Below the pieces are notes generated by a model. It saw nothing but the letters and a program-made list of their open reading frames with translations, was not told the origin of the DNA and ran no database searches. Below are positions 29,729-37,069 of a DNA stretch of 64,000 nucleotides, in pieces. The position numbers were made by a program, and so were the translations under genes. Numbering within the stretch: the first letter of the stretch is position 1; each line of letters begins with the position of its first letter. The stretch is from Mycolicibacterium sarraceniae. GTDB lineage: Bacteria > Actinomycetota > Actinomycetes > Mycobacteriales > Mycobacteriaceae. The DNA lies in the NCBI RefSeq assembly GCF_010731875.1, contig NZ_AP022595.1:806001-870000 (forward strand), written 5' to 3'.

Positions 29729-31378
29729 GTGACTGAAGGCCCCTTGATCGTGCAATCCGATAAGACCGTGCTGCTGGAGGTGGACCACGAGCAGGCCGGT
29801 GCCGCCCGGGCGGCAATCGCGCCGTTCGCGGAGCTGGAACGCGCACCCGAGCACATCCACACCTATCGCATCACTCCCCTGGCCCTGTGGAACGCGCGCG
29901 CCGCCGGTCACGACGCCGAGCAGGTGGTCGACGCGCTGGTCAGCTTCTCGCGCTACGCCGTGCCGCAGCCGCTGCTGGTCGACATCGTCGACACCATGGC
30001 CCGCTACGGCCGTCTGCAGCTGGTCAAGAGCCCGGTCCACGGCCTCGTTCTGGTCAGCCTCGATCGGGCGGTACTGGCGGAGGTGATGCGCAACAAGAAG
30101 ATCATCCCGATGCTCGGCGCGCGCATCGACGAGGACACCGTCATCGTCCACGCCAGCGAGCGCGGCCACATCAAACAGATGCTGCTCAAGATCGGCTGGC
30201 CGGCCGAGGACCTGGCCGGCTACGTCAACGGTGAGGCGCATCCGATCAACCTGGATCAGGATGGCTGGGAACTGCGCGACTACCAGCAGATGGCGGCCGA
30301 TTCGTTCTGGGACGGTGGCTCGGGCGTGGTGGTGCTGCCGTGTGGAGCGGGCAAGACGCTGGTGGGTGCGGCCGCGATGGCCAAGGCCGGGGCGACGACG
30401 CTGATCCTGGTGACCAACACCGTCGCGGGCCGGCAGTGGAAACGCGAGCTGATCGCGCGGACCTCGCTGACCGAAGAGGAGATCGGCGAGTATTCGGGTG
30501 AGCGCAAGGAGATTCGGCCGGTCACGATCGCCACCTACCAGGTCATCACCCGGCGGACAAAGGGCGAGTACCGGCATCTCGAGCTGTTCGACAGCCGCGA
30601 CTGGGGACTGATCATCTACGACGAGGTGCACCTGCTGCCCGCACCGGTGTTCCGTATGACGGCCGACCTTCAGTCGCGCCGCCGGCTCGGGCTCACCGCG
30701 ACGCTGATCCGGGAGGACGGGCGCGAGGGCGACGTCTTCAGCCTCATCGGCCCGAAGCGCTACGACGCTCCGTGGAAGGACATCGAAGCCCAGGGCTGGA
30801 TCGCGCCCGCGGAGTGCATCGAGGTCCGCGTCACGATGACCGACAACGAGCGGATGCTCTATGCGGTAGCCGAACCCGAAGAGCGTTACAAGCTCTGCTC
30901 CACCGCGCACTCCAAGATCGCGGTGGTCAAATCGATTCTGGCCAAGCACCCGAACGAGCCGACGCTGGTGATCGGTGCCTACCTCGACCAGCTGGACCAA
31001 CTCGGCGCCGAACTGAACGCGCCGGTGATACAGGGCTCGACGAAGAACGCCGAGCGCGAGGTCCTATTCGACGCGTTCCGCCGCGGCGAGGTGAAGACCT
31101 TGGTTGTATCGAAGGTCGCGAACTTCTCCATCGATCTACCGGAAGCGTCAGTGGCCGTGCAGGTTTCAGGAACATTCGGCTCACGCCAGGAGGAAGCGCA
31201 GCGGCTGGGCCGGCTGCTGCGCCCCAAGCACGACGGCGGCGGCGCGGTGTTCTATTCGGTGGTGTCCCGCGACAGTCTCGACGCCGAGTACGCCGCGCAC
31301 CGGCAGCGGTTCCTGGCCGAACAGGGCTACGGCTACATCATTCAGGACGCCGACGACCTGCTCGGGCCCGCGATCTGA
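29729..31378 (+). CDS. ercC3: DNA helicase XPB (Ercc3)
   Basis: The 549-residue SF2 helicase is the bacterial XPB homologue, a 3'-5' ATP-dependent DNA helicase of repair type. Motifs in order: damage-recognition-like N-terminal domain (about 1-180), Walker A VVVLPCGAGKTLVGAA near residue 205, DEVH box in GLIIYDEVHLLPAP near 295, the XPB-specific RED motif in ATLIREDGREGD near 325, and motif VI SRQEEAQRLGRLLRPK near 493. GTG 29729 starts it. It is co-transcribed with the upstream partner gene. The order is the same as in M. tuberculosis. Confidence 0.95.
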   Translation: MTEGPLIVQSDKTVLLEVDHEQAGAARAAIAPFAELERAPEHIHTYRITPLALWNARAAGHDAEQVVDALVSFSRYAVPQPLLVDIVDTMARYGRLQLVKSPVHGLVLVSLDRAVLAEVMRNKKIIPMLGARIDEDTVIVHASERGHIKQMLLKIGWPAEDLAGYVNGEAHPINLDQDGWELRDYQQMAADSFWDGGSGVVVLPCGAGKTLVGAAAMAKAGATTLILVTNTVAGRQWKRELIARTSLTEEEIGEYSGERKEIRPVTIATYQVITRRTKGEYRHLELFDSRDWGLIIYDEVHLLPAPVFRMTADLQSRRRLGLTATLIREDGREGDVFSLIGPKRYDAPWKDIEAQGWIAPAECIEVRVTMTDNERMLYAVAEPEERYKLCSTAHSKIAVVKSILAKHPNEPTLVIGAYLDQLDQLGAELNAPVIQGSTKNAEREVLFDAFRRGEVKTLVVSKVANFSIDLPEASVAVQVSGTFGSRQEEAQRLGRLLRPKHDGGGAVFYSVVSRDSLDAEYAAHRQRFLAEQGYGYIIQDADDLLGPAI

Positions 31379-31494
31379 CCTAATGCGGAAGGTAGCCACA
31401 GCCCCCCGTTAGCAAAAGTTCATCATCCGATTCGATCGACGCTGCGATCGCGAAAGCAATGTGATAGCGAACATCGCAGCAACACGCTAATCTT

Positions 31495-31511
31495 CGCCAC
31501 AATATGTGGCG
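31495..31511. promoter_or_regulatory. Perfect inverted repeat before the PE-PPE gene
   Basis: CGCCACA-ATA-TGTGGCG is a 17-bp perfect inverted repeat ending 20 bases before the ATG of the PE-PPE domain gene. It could be an operator or a 5' UTR hairpin that affects ribosome access. A CTAATCT -10-like sequence lies just upstream (about 31486-31492), which would put the repeat near the transcription start. Confidence 0.4.
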
Positions 31512-31531
31512 GGTGACAATAAGGGGCGTTC

Positions 31532-33115
31532 ATGAGCGCAGCGGGCTTCATTGGGCGGGTTAGCGGGTTAACGGTTGCGCTCGGAGTGGGCGCCGCGGCA
31601 TTCAGCGGTGCGGTGGCCTGGGCTGACAGTCCCGGCCCCGGCAATTCATCGACGCATGCCGGCTCCGCCCACTCGGCATCGGGCGGTGCCGGTGCCACCG
31701 CAGGCCCGGCCAAGAAGGCGGCGCTGGCCTACAGCCGTCGCGACTCGGGCCTGTCGGCTCGCCCGGCCGCAGCGTCAGCGCCGGCACCCGAGCGTGCGGT
31801 GCAGGCGCTTGCCGCGCAGAACACTGCGGTGATCATGGGGCCCAGCGGTGTCCCGATCCCGAAGCCCACCTATATCCAGAACGTCTTCAACCTCTACATC
31901 AGCCCGCGCTATCCGGGCTCGGTTCCGCTCCAGCTGGACACCCCCGAGGGGCTATACCCGATCACGGGAGTGAAGAGCCTGCCGCTGAACGTATCTGTCC
32001 AGCAGGGCATCGAGATCCTGGCCGCCACGATCGCCCAGCAAGTCGCCAACGACAACACCGCAACGGTTTTCGGCTATTCACAGAGCGCCATCATCTCCTC
32101 ACTCATCATGAGCCAGCTACCCGCGGGCACGCCGGTGAACTTCGTGTTGGTCGGCAACGAGATGAACCCCAACGGCGGCCTCCTGTCCCGGTTCCCGGGG
32201 CTGAACCTGCCGAGCCTCGGCCTGCCGTTCTACGGTGCCACGCCTGAAAATGCCTTCCCCACTACGAACTACACCCTTGAGTACGACGGATTCGCCGATT
32301 TCCCGCGCTACCCGCTCAACGTCTTGTCGGTCCTCAACGCCGGACTGGGCATCATCTTCGTCCACACCAAGTACGCCGAGCTCACGTCGGCACAGGTCAA
32401 TTCGGCCATCGCCTTGCCGACCACCGATCCGACCCAGAAGTACTACATCATCCCGACCGAGGATCTCCCGCTGCTGGAGCCGCTGCGCCTCATCCCCGTC
32501 ATCGGCAATCCAGTCGCGGATCTGCTACAGCCCGCCCTGAAGGTGATCGTGAACCTGGGCTACGGCGACCCGCAGTACGGCTGGTCCAACGCGGGATTCG
32601 CCAACCAGCAGACAACTTTCGGCTTCATCCCCGATGTCAACTGGGGCCAGGTGGCCAACCTCCTCGTTGCCGGTGTTGCGCAGGGTGTCCAGAACTTCGT
32701 CGCCGACGTCAGCCCGGGCGGCGTGATGTGGCAGGAGCTGGCGGGGCTGCATCTGCCGAAACCCGCTCCAGCGCCGGTATTCCCGACTCCCACCGGGGTC
32801 ATATCCGCGCTGCAGACGCTGACCACCGACATCGCCTATAACATCTCCAACTCCACGGCGGCTCTGTACGCGGCAGTGCTACCGACGGTGGACATTGCCA
32901 ACGCCATCGTCACGATGCTGCCCGCGTACGGAATCAATCTGTTCCTCGGCGGGATTCAGCAAGCGCTCAGCGGTGACGTGATCACCGGCCTCGTCAACGC
33001 CATCGGCCTTCCGATCGCCGCCACCAGCGGGCTGGTCACCACGGCGGCGCTCATCGAGGCGCTCGTGCTGCTTCAGGCGGTCCAAGGGTTCTTGGGCCAG
33101 GAGACCAACGTCTGA
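31532..33115 (+). CDS. Secreted PE-PPE domain serine hydrolase
   Basis: The 527-residue protein begins with a signal peptide (about residues 1-31, hydrophobic LTVALGVGAAAFSGAVAWA). A Ser/Ala/Gly-rich linker to about 95 follows, then the PE-PPE alpha/beta-hydrolase domain from VIMGPSGVPIPKPTYIQNVF to about residue 330. The nucleophile elbow is FGYSQSA near 189, typical of this esterase-like domain. Unlike M. tuberculosis PE-PPE proteins it lacks a PE or PPE N-terminus and uses a classical signal instead, as is common in fast growers. The lipid or ester substrate is unknown. It stands alone after the XPB gene. Confidence 0.88.
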   Translation: MSAAGFIGRVSGLTVALGVGAAAFSGAVAWADSPGPGNSSTHAGSAHSASGGAGATAGPAKKAALAYSRRDSGLSARPAAASAPAPERAVQALAAQNTAVIMGPSGVPIPKPTYIQNVFNLYISPRYPGSVPLQLDTPEGLYPITGVKSLPLNVSVQQGIEILAATIAQQVANDNTATVFGYSQSAIISSLIMSQLPAGTPVNFVLVGNEMNPNGGLLSRFPGLNLPSLGLPFYGATPENAFPTTNYTLEYDGFADFPRYPLNVLSVLNAGLGIIFVHTKYAELTSAQVNSAIALPTTDPTQKYYIIPTEDLPLLEPLRLIPVIGNPVADLLQPALKVIVNLGYGDPQYGWSNAGFANQQTTFGFIPDVNWGQVANLLVAGVAQGVQNFVADVSPGGVMWQELAGLHLPKPAPAPVFPTPTGVISALQTLTTDIAYNISNSTAALYAAVLPTVDIANAIVTMLPAYGINLFLGGIQQALSGDVITGLVNAIGLPIAATSGLVTTAALIEALVLLQAVQGFLGQETNV

Positions 33116-33128
33116 GCTACCCGGCCTG

Positions 33129-34283
33129 TTACAGCGAAAGAATTGTCGCTGAGGCGGTTCCGGGCGCGCCGTAGACCTGCGCCAGGCCGATGCGAGGGTT
33201 ACCCGGCACCTGACGCTCGCCGGCCTCACCACGCAGCTGGCGCACCAGTTCGTGCATCTGGCGCAGGCCCGAGGCGCCGATCGGCTCACCGTTGGCGATC
33301 AGGCCGCCGTCGGTGTTGATCGGCAGCGAGCCGTGAATCTCGGTGGCACCCTCGGCCAACAGCTTCTCCTGCTCACCGTCGGCGCACAGCCCGGTCTCGG
33401 CCATGTGGATGATCTCGGCCCCAGCGTCGGTGTCCTGCAGCTGAGCGATATCGACGTCCTCGGGCCCGATACCGGCCGCCTCGTAGGCGGCCTTGGCGGC
33501 GTAGACGGTCGGCGAGACGTCCTCGTCGAGCGGCGCGGAGGTGCCGTGCACCTCATAGGCGCCGAAGGTCCGGGTGCGAATCTCGCTGGCGCGCAAGTAA
33601 ACCGGTTTGTCGGTGAAGCGGCGCGCGATATCGGCGCGGCACATGATGACCGCGGCGGCGCCCTCGTCGGGAGCGCAGAACATGTACTGCCGCAGCGGGT
33701 AGTTCAGCACCGGCGAGGCCATGATCTCCTCAACGGAGATCTCCCTGCGGCGGAAGGCATTCGGATTCAACACACCGTTGCGGAAGTTCTTGTTGGCCAC
33801 CCGCGCCAGCGTCTCCTCGGAGATGCCGTGATCGTGGATGTAGCGGTTGGCCTTGATCCCGAAGAACTTGGTGGTGACGAACTGCCCGTTTTGCGCATAC
33901 CACTGCGGCAGCGCCAGTTTGGCCGGGTCGTCGGTGAAGGCACCGCGCGGGTGCTTGTCCAGACCCACCGCGATACCGATGTCGTACTTGCCGAGCCGGA
34001 TCGTGTCCGCGGTCTGCTGGATCGCGCTTGCCGCGGTGGCGCAGGCGTTGAAGACGTTGGTGAAGGTGATCCCGGTGAGGCCGACCAGTCGCGTCACCGC
34101 ATCGGGATTGGACACCTCATAGCTGCCGCCGAACCCGAACTGGATGTCCTTCCAGTCCGCACCGGCGTCCGCGAGCGCCAGGGCAATGGCCTCGGCGCCC
34201 ATCTCCATGGCAGTCTTCTCGAACCGGCCGAACGGGTGCAGGCCAACACCGATGATTGCGACGTCATTACTCATGCCGCTCAC
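33129..34283 (-). CDS. Thiolase-like (SCP-x/lipid-transfer type) protein
   Basis: The 384-residue protein has the thiolase fold with the nucleophilic cysteine in NVFNACATAASAIQQTADTI (near residue 87). The C-terminal INTDGGLIANGEPIGASGLR replaces the GHP motif of classical thiolases, and the last catalytic cysteine region reads LAQVYGAPGTASA without cysteine. That pattern marks the SCP-x/Ltp subclass, which includes retro-aldolases such as Ltp2 as well as true thiolases. It is coupled to the upstream DUF35 gene by a GTGA overlap. A start at ATG 34274 is also possible. It probably acts on a branched or steroid-like acyl-CoA. Confidence 0.85.
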   Translation of the reverse strand: MSGMSNDVAIIGVGLHPFGRFEKTAMEMGAEAIALALADAGADWKDIQFGFGGSYEVSNPDAVTRLVGLTGITFTNVFNACATAASAIQQTADTIRLGKYDIGIAVGLDKHPRGAFTDDPAKLALPQWYAQNGQFVTTKFFGIKANRYIHDHGISEETLARVANKNFRNGVLNPNAFRRREISVEEIMASPVLNYPLRQYMFCAPDEGAAAVIMCRADIARRFTDKPVYLRASEIRTRTFGAYEVHGTSAPLDEDVSPTVYAAKAAYEAAGIGPEDVDIAQLQDTDAGAEIIHMAETGLCADGEQEKLLAEGATEIHGSLPINTDGGLIANGEPIGASGLRQMHELVRQLRGEAGERQVPGNPRIGLAQVYGAPGTASATILSL

Positions 34284-34699
34284 GCCCCCACCGGTGCGAA
34301 GGCAAACGTGACGACCTCATTGCCGTCGGCGTCGGTCGCGAAGGGGATCATCGTGAGCTCGACGTCCATGCCCCACTTCAGCTTTTCCGGATCGTTCTCG
34401 GTGAGCCGGCCCTCGACGCGCACGACGTCGTCCAGCTGCACCAGGCCGACGCCGAACGGCACGAAATCCTTACCGGTCGGGCCGATGTAGGGGGCACCGG
34501 GCGCGAAGCCCTGGGTGGTCCAGGCCACCAGCGTGCCGCGGCGGGGCAGCTTGACCTCGCTCATACCGGCTGCGCTGCACTGCGGGCAGCGTTCCTGACG
34601 GGGAAAGACCACGGCCGAACAGCTGGCGCATTCACTGCCAATCAGCTGCGGGTTCTCTTCCGGCCAAGTGGAGATTTCGGGCGCCAGGGCCTTTTGCAT
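34280..34699 (-). CDS. Zn-ribbon/OB-fold (DUF35, ChsH2-like) acyl-CoA-associated protein
   Basis: The 139-residue protein has an N-terminal rubredoxin-like zinc ribbon with C-x2-C pairs (SECASCSAVVFPRQERCPQC, about residues 24-43) and an OB-fold beginning at LPRRGTLVAWTTQGF. DUF35 proteins bind acyl-CoA and pair with thiolase-like enzymes; in mycobacterial steroid degradation the ChsH2 DUF35 domain recruits the Ltp2 aldolase. Here it overlaps the thiolase-like gene by four bases, so the two very likely form a complex. The start ATG 34699 gives the canonical N-terminus. Confidence 0.87.
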   Translation of the reverse strand: MQKALAPEISTWPEENPQLIGSECASCSAVVFPRQERCPQCSAAGMSEVKLPRRGTLVAWTTQGFAPGAPYIGPTGKDFVPFGVGLVQLDDVVRVEGRLTENDPEKLKWGMDVELTMIPFATDADGNEVVTFAFAPVGA

Positions 34700-34808
34700 A
34701 GCGGCATCCTTCGTAGTCCAGGTCTTTAGCGGGATCGTACAACATTGTTGGTCGCGTACGGAAACCTCATTCTCATCTGGATGCACGCCCTTCTCCGGCA
34801 GCACGAGG

Positions 34809-35206
34809 TCACGCCAGCGCGGGGATCACCTCACGCCAGCGCAACAGCTCGATGCCGGAGCGGTCGTAGCCAGCCTCTGGGAAGTAGCAGATCACGTACT
34901 CGCAGCCGAGGTGCCGATGATCGCGTTGACGTTGGCCAACCGCACGCCCGCGGACGGGAACGCGTATCCGTAGGCGCGCCATTCATGCTCGCACCAGCCG
35001 CCGCCGATGCCCATCTCGGGCACGTTGGTCATCCCCAGCACGATGGCGCCCAGCGCTTCGCCACGCGCCATCGGCTGGTCGGCCTTGGCCGCGCAGCGTC
35101 GGAGCAGTTCGGGGTCGGCAGCAGCAATCAGGGCATTGAGCGTGGGGGTGACGGCGTCGATCCGGGCCAGGTGGGCGACTTCCCCGGTTTGACCGAAGAT
35201 ATCGCC
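34809..35206 (-). pseudogene. Chimeric debris: amidase fragment fused to LLM oxidoreductase fragments
   Basis: One open stretch on the minus strand reads VAHLARIDAVTPTLNALI and ALGAIVLGMTNVPE, both amidase-family sequences (the latter like AGAIVLGKTNVPEF), with the region between them missing. At about 35015 it runs directly into MGIGGGWCEHEWRAYGYAFP, a luciferase-like (LLM) oxidoreductase signature. A frameshift near 34900 then leads to EYVICYFPEAGYDRSGIELL, the LLM C-terminus, with a TGA at 34809-34811. So parts of two unrelated enzymes are joined and deleted; nothing functional remains. A 12-bp direct repeat (TCACGCCAGCGC) sits at 34809 and 34831. Confidence 0.7.
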
Positions 35207-35233
35207 TCAATGAACGGGCCTTGGATAGCAATC

Positions 35234-35258
35234 GGCCCCTCCCATAACGGGAGGGGCC
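35234..35258. terminator. Strong GC-rich hairpin in the debris region
   Basis: GGCCCCTCCC and GGGAGGGGCC form a perfect 10-bp stem with a 5-base loop (ATAAC). It has no T-run on either side but is strong enough to act as a mycobacterial intrinsic terminator. It lies upstream of the amidase/LLM debris, so the gene it served may be gone. Confidence 0.6.
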
Positions 35259-35714
35259 AATGCTCCCCTTGCCTCCTCATTCCCCTGGCGAAACTCTCAT
35301 CACACCGCAAAATCTAACTGAGAGCAAGCTGAGATGCTGCAACTCAGCAAAAATCACTCGACACTTAGGCAAATGAACTCAAGCACGTCCGGTGATCACC
35401 CATCCTTGACGAATGTCGAATTCAGGACCACTTAGCCGGTATGACGTGCGACGGCAAATCGAGTGCCAACCGCCGGCAGAGCAATTCGGCCAGCAACTGA
35501 GCTCGTGGCAGCGCGAAAGGCACAGCGCGCAGATGTTTGCTCACAATGTCGGCGTCCACATTTGTCGCAGTTCAAACTTGAACCAGAGTCTGCATAGCGG
35601 ATTTGCGATGGGATGGCATCGTCCGGCCGGTGAGCGTCGGCGTGAGCCCCGCGGCCCAGCACCCGCGCCACGTTTCTGGCAATGCCCCGCGAGGGCGGCC
35701 TCCTACGGGGGCGA
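35259..35714. other. 456 bases without a recognisable gene
   Basis: Short open frames here show no family motif, no conserved start context and no repeats that I can recognise. The stretch lies between the hairpin and an acyl-CoA ligase fragment, so it is most likely decayed coding sequence. Base composition drops locally (A/T-rich around 35320-35410), unlike the flanks. Confidence 0.5.
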
Positions 35715-35960
35715 ACGGTCTCCGGCAGGACCTTGAATCCGCCTCGGTTGATCGCCGTGTCGGCGCGGCCACGCAGTGTGATGAATCCGTCGACGTCGAT
35801 GGCAACGAGATCGTTCGTGCGGACCCAGTCCGGGCTGACCGCCGCGATCCTGGCTTCGAGCAGCCCCTGCCCGCCGACCGGTTCACCTTATGCGAGCCGG
35901 CCGGGTTCGTCCTGGACCGCTCCAAAGAATCCCGATGTAGCGGATATCGTCTGCTTCCGC
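35715..35960 (-). pseudogene. Acyl-CoA ligase (AMP-binding, FadD-like) fragment
   Basis: The minus strand reads WVRTNDLVAIDVDGFITLRG and continues RADTAINRGGFKVLPETV. This is the A8 hinge region of ANL-superfamily acyl-CoA ligases (consensus GRADDVINRGGFKV). Upstream, AVQDEPGRLA runs into a TAA and resumes as GEPVGGQGLLEARIAAVSPD, so there is at least one lesion. Neither the AMP-binding core nor the catalytic-lysine C-terminus is present. It is a leftover of a fadD gene of roughly 500 residues. Confidence 0.75.
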
Positions 35961-36036
35961 CGCACCCCGTAGCCCACCGGTTCAGAGCAGACCCCCAGCT
36001 CAACGACATACAGCCGCCTCACAGCTGTGCCACGCT

Positions 36037-37014
36037 TTGCCGGCGTCGTCGTTCGATGAGGTGGAGAATCGCATCGGGGAGCGCGAGCTCGCGCCCGCCC
36101 CGCGACGGGTGCCCGCAGGCTTCTTACTCGCCGAGCTGCTGCCGTTCCGCTGGTGGTACCTGTGGGGCATGTTCATGATCGCGGTCGCACTGATCGCGCT
36201 CTGGGGCACATTTCCGATGGCCTTCACCGCGACGGCGGTCGCCACGCTGGTGGTGATCTACGCCTACCAGCTCTGTGGCGCATCCCAGCGACTGACACTG
36301 TTGAAGTGGGGCGTGGTGGCGACCGTCGATGGTACCGAAACACTCACGCGCGGAACGTATTACAGCGGTACCACGTATTACAACTCGTATCTTCCGGTGG
36401 CCAGTGGCTGGACCGTGCAGCGGCCGCGCTACAGCGGGCCGAGCACCAAGACCAAGGTCCGCTATCGCCTGAACGGTTATCAAGGCGACATCGTGGTGCG
36501 CGGCCGCGAATACACCGACGGCGTCGTGCTCGCCGACCCCCGCAGGCCAAGCCGGGCGCGGTGCGTCACCGCGTTCGCCTACGACCTGGACCGCGACGAG
36601 ACCGGCAATTGGGTTGGCCGCCTGCGGCCCCGGCTGGTGGTCGGCATGGTTGTCTGGCTGGTGGTGATGATCGGCTGGCTGACGCTGGCCGGATTCGTGG
36701 CCGTCGCCGCAGCCAATCAGCACGACGGGCCACCGACCGCAACGCCGACCAACGGCGTCGACGTCGTCGGAAACAACAAGATGGCCAGCTACGCCTGCGG
36801 CGGCGGGGATATCGACATCGTCGGCGACGACAACGAAGTGACCGTCACCGGCCATTGCCGCAAGGTCCGGATCTCTGGCAATGACAACATGGTCGTTCTC
36901 GAAACGGCGGACAGCATCCGCACATCAGGAGACCACAACGTGGTCACCTACCGCAGCGGCGATCCCGTGATCACCAACTTCGACGACTCCAACACGATCA
37001 TCCAGAAGGGCTGA
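36037..37014 (+). CDS. Membrane protein with C-terminal DUF3060 domain
   Basis: The 325-residue protein has two N-terminal membrane helices (about 33-75), a cytoplasmic beta-rich domain (about 85-195, including VRYRLNGYQGDIVVRGREY) and a third helix (about 208-232). The extracellular C-terminal DUF3060 domain follows: repeated N/D-rich turns such as VDVVGNNKMASYAC, DIVGDDNEVTVTGHC and ISGNDNMVVLE, which predict a small beta-helix with paired cysteines. The start is uncertain: TTG 36037 or the in-frame GTG 36061. Debris directly upstream may have replaced its promoter. Function is unknown. Confidence 0.75.
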   Translation: MPASSFDEVENRIGERELAPAPRRVPAGFLLAELLPFRWWYLWGMFMIAVALIALWGTFPMAFTATAVATLVVIYAYQLCGASQRLTLLKWGVVATVDGTETLTRGTYYSGTTYYNSYLPVASGWTVQRPRYSGPSTKTKVRYRLNGYQGDIVVRGREYTDGVVLADPRRPSRARCVTAFAYDLDRDETGNWVGRLRPRLVVGMVVWLVVMIGWLTLAGFVAVAAANQHDGPPTATPTNGVDVVGNNKMASYACGGGDIDIVGDDNEVTVTGHCRKVRISGNDNMVVLETADSIRTSGDHNVVTYRSGDPVITNFDDSNTIIQKG

Positions 37015-37019
37015 CGCAG

Positions 37020-37054
37020 AAGGCCCGCAGAGACTCGACGTCGCTACGGGCCTT
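37020..37054. terminator. Terminator between DUF3060 gene and fadB
   Basis: AAGGCCCG (37020-37027) pairs with CGGGCCTT (37047-37054) around a 19-base loop, followed on the plus strand by TT. It separates the convergent DUF3060 and fadB genes and could serve both. Confidence 0.6.
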
Positions 37055-37069
37055 TGCGTCGTGGGCGAA

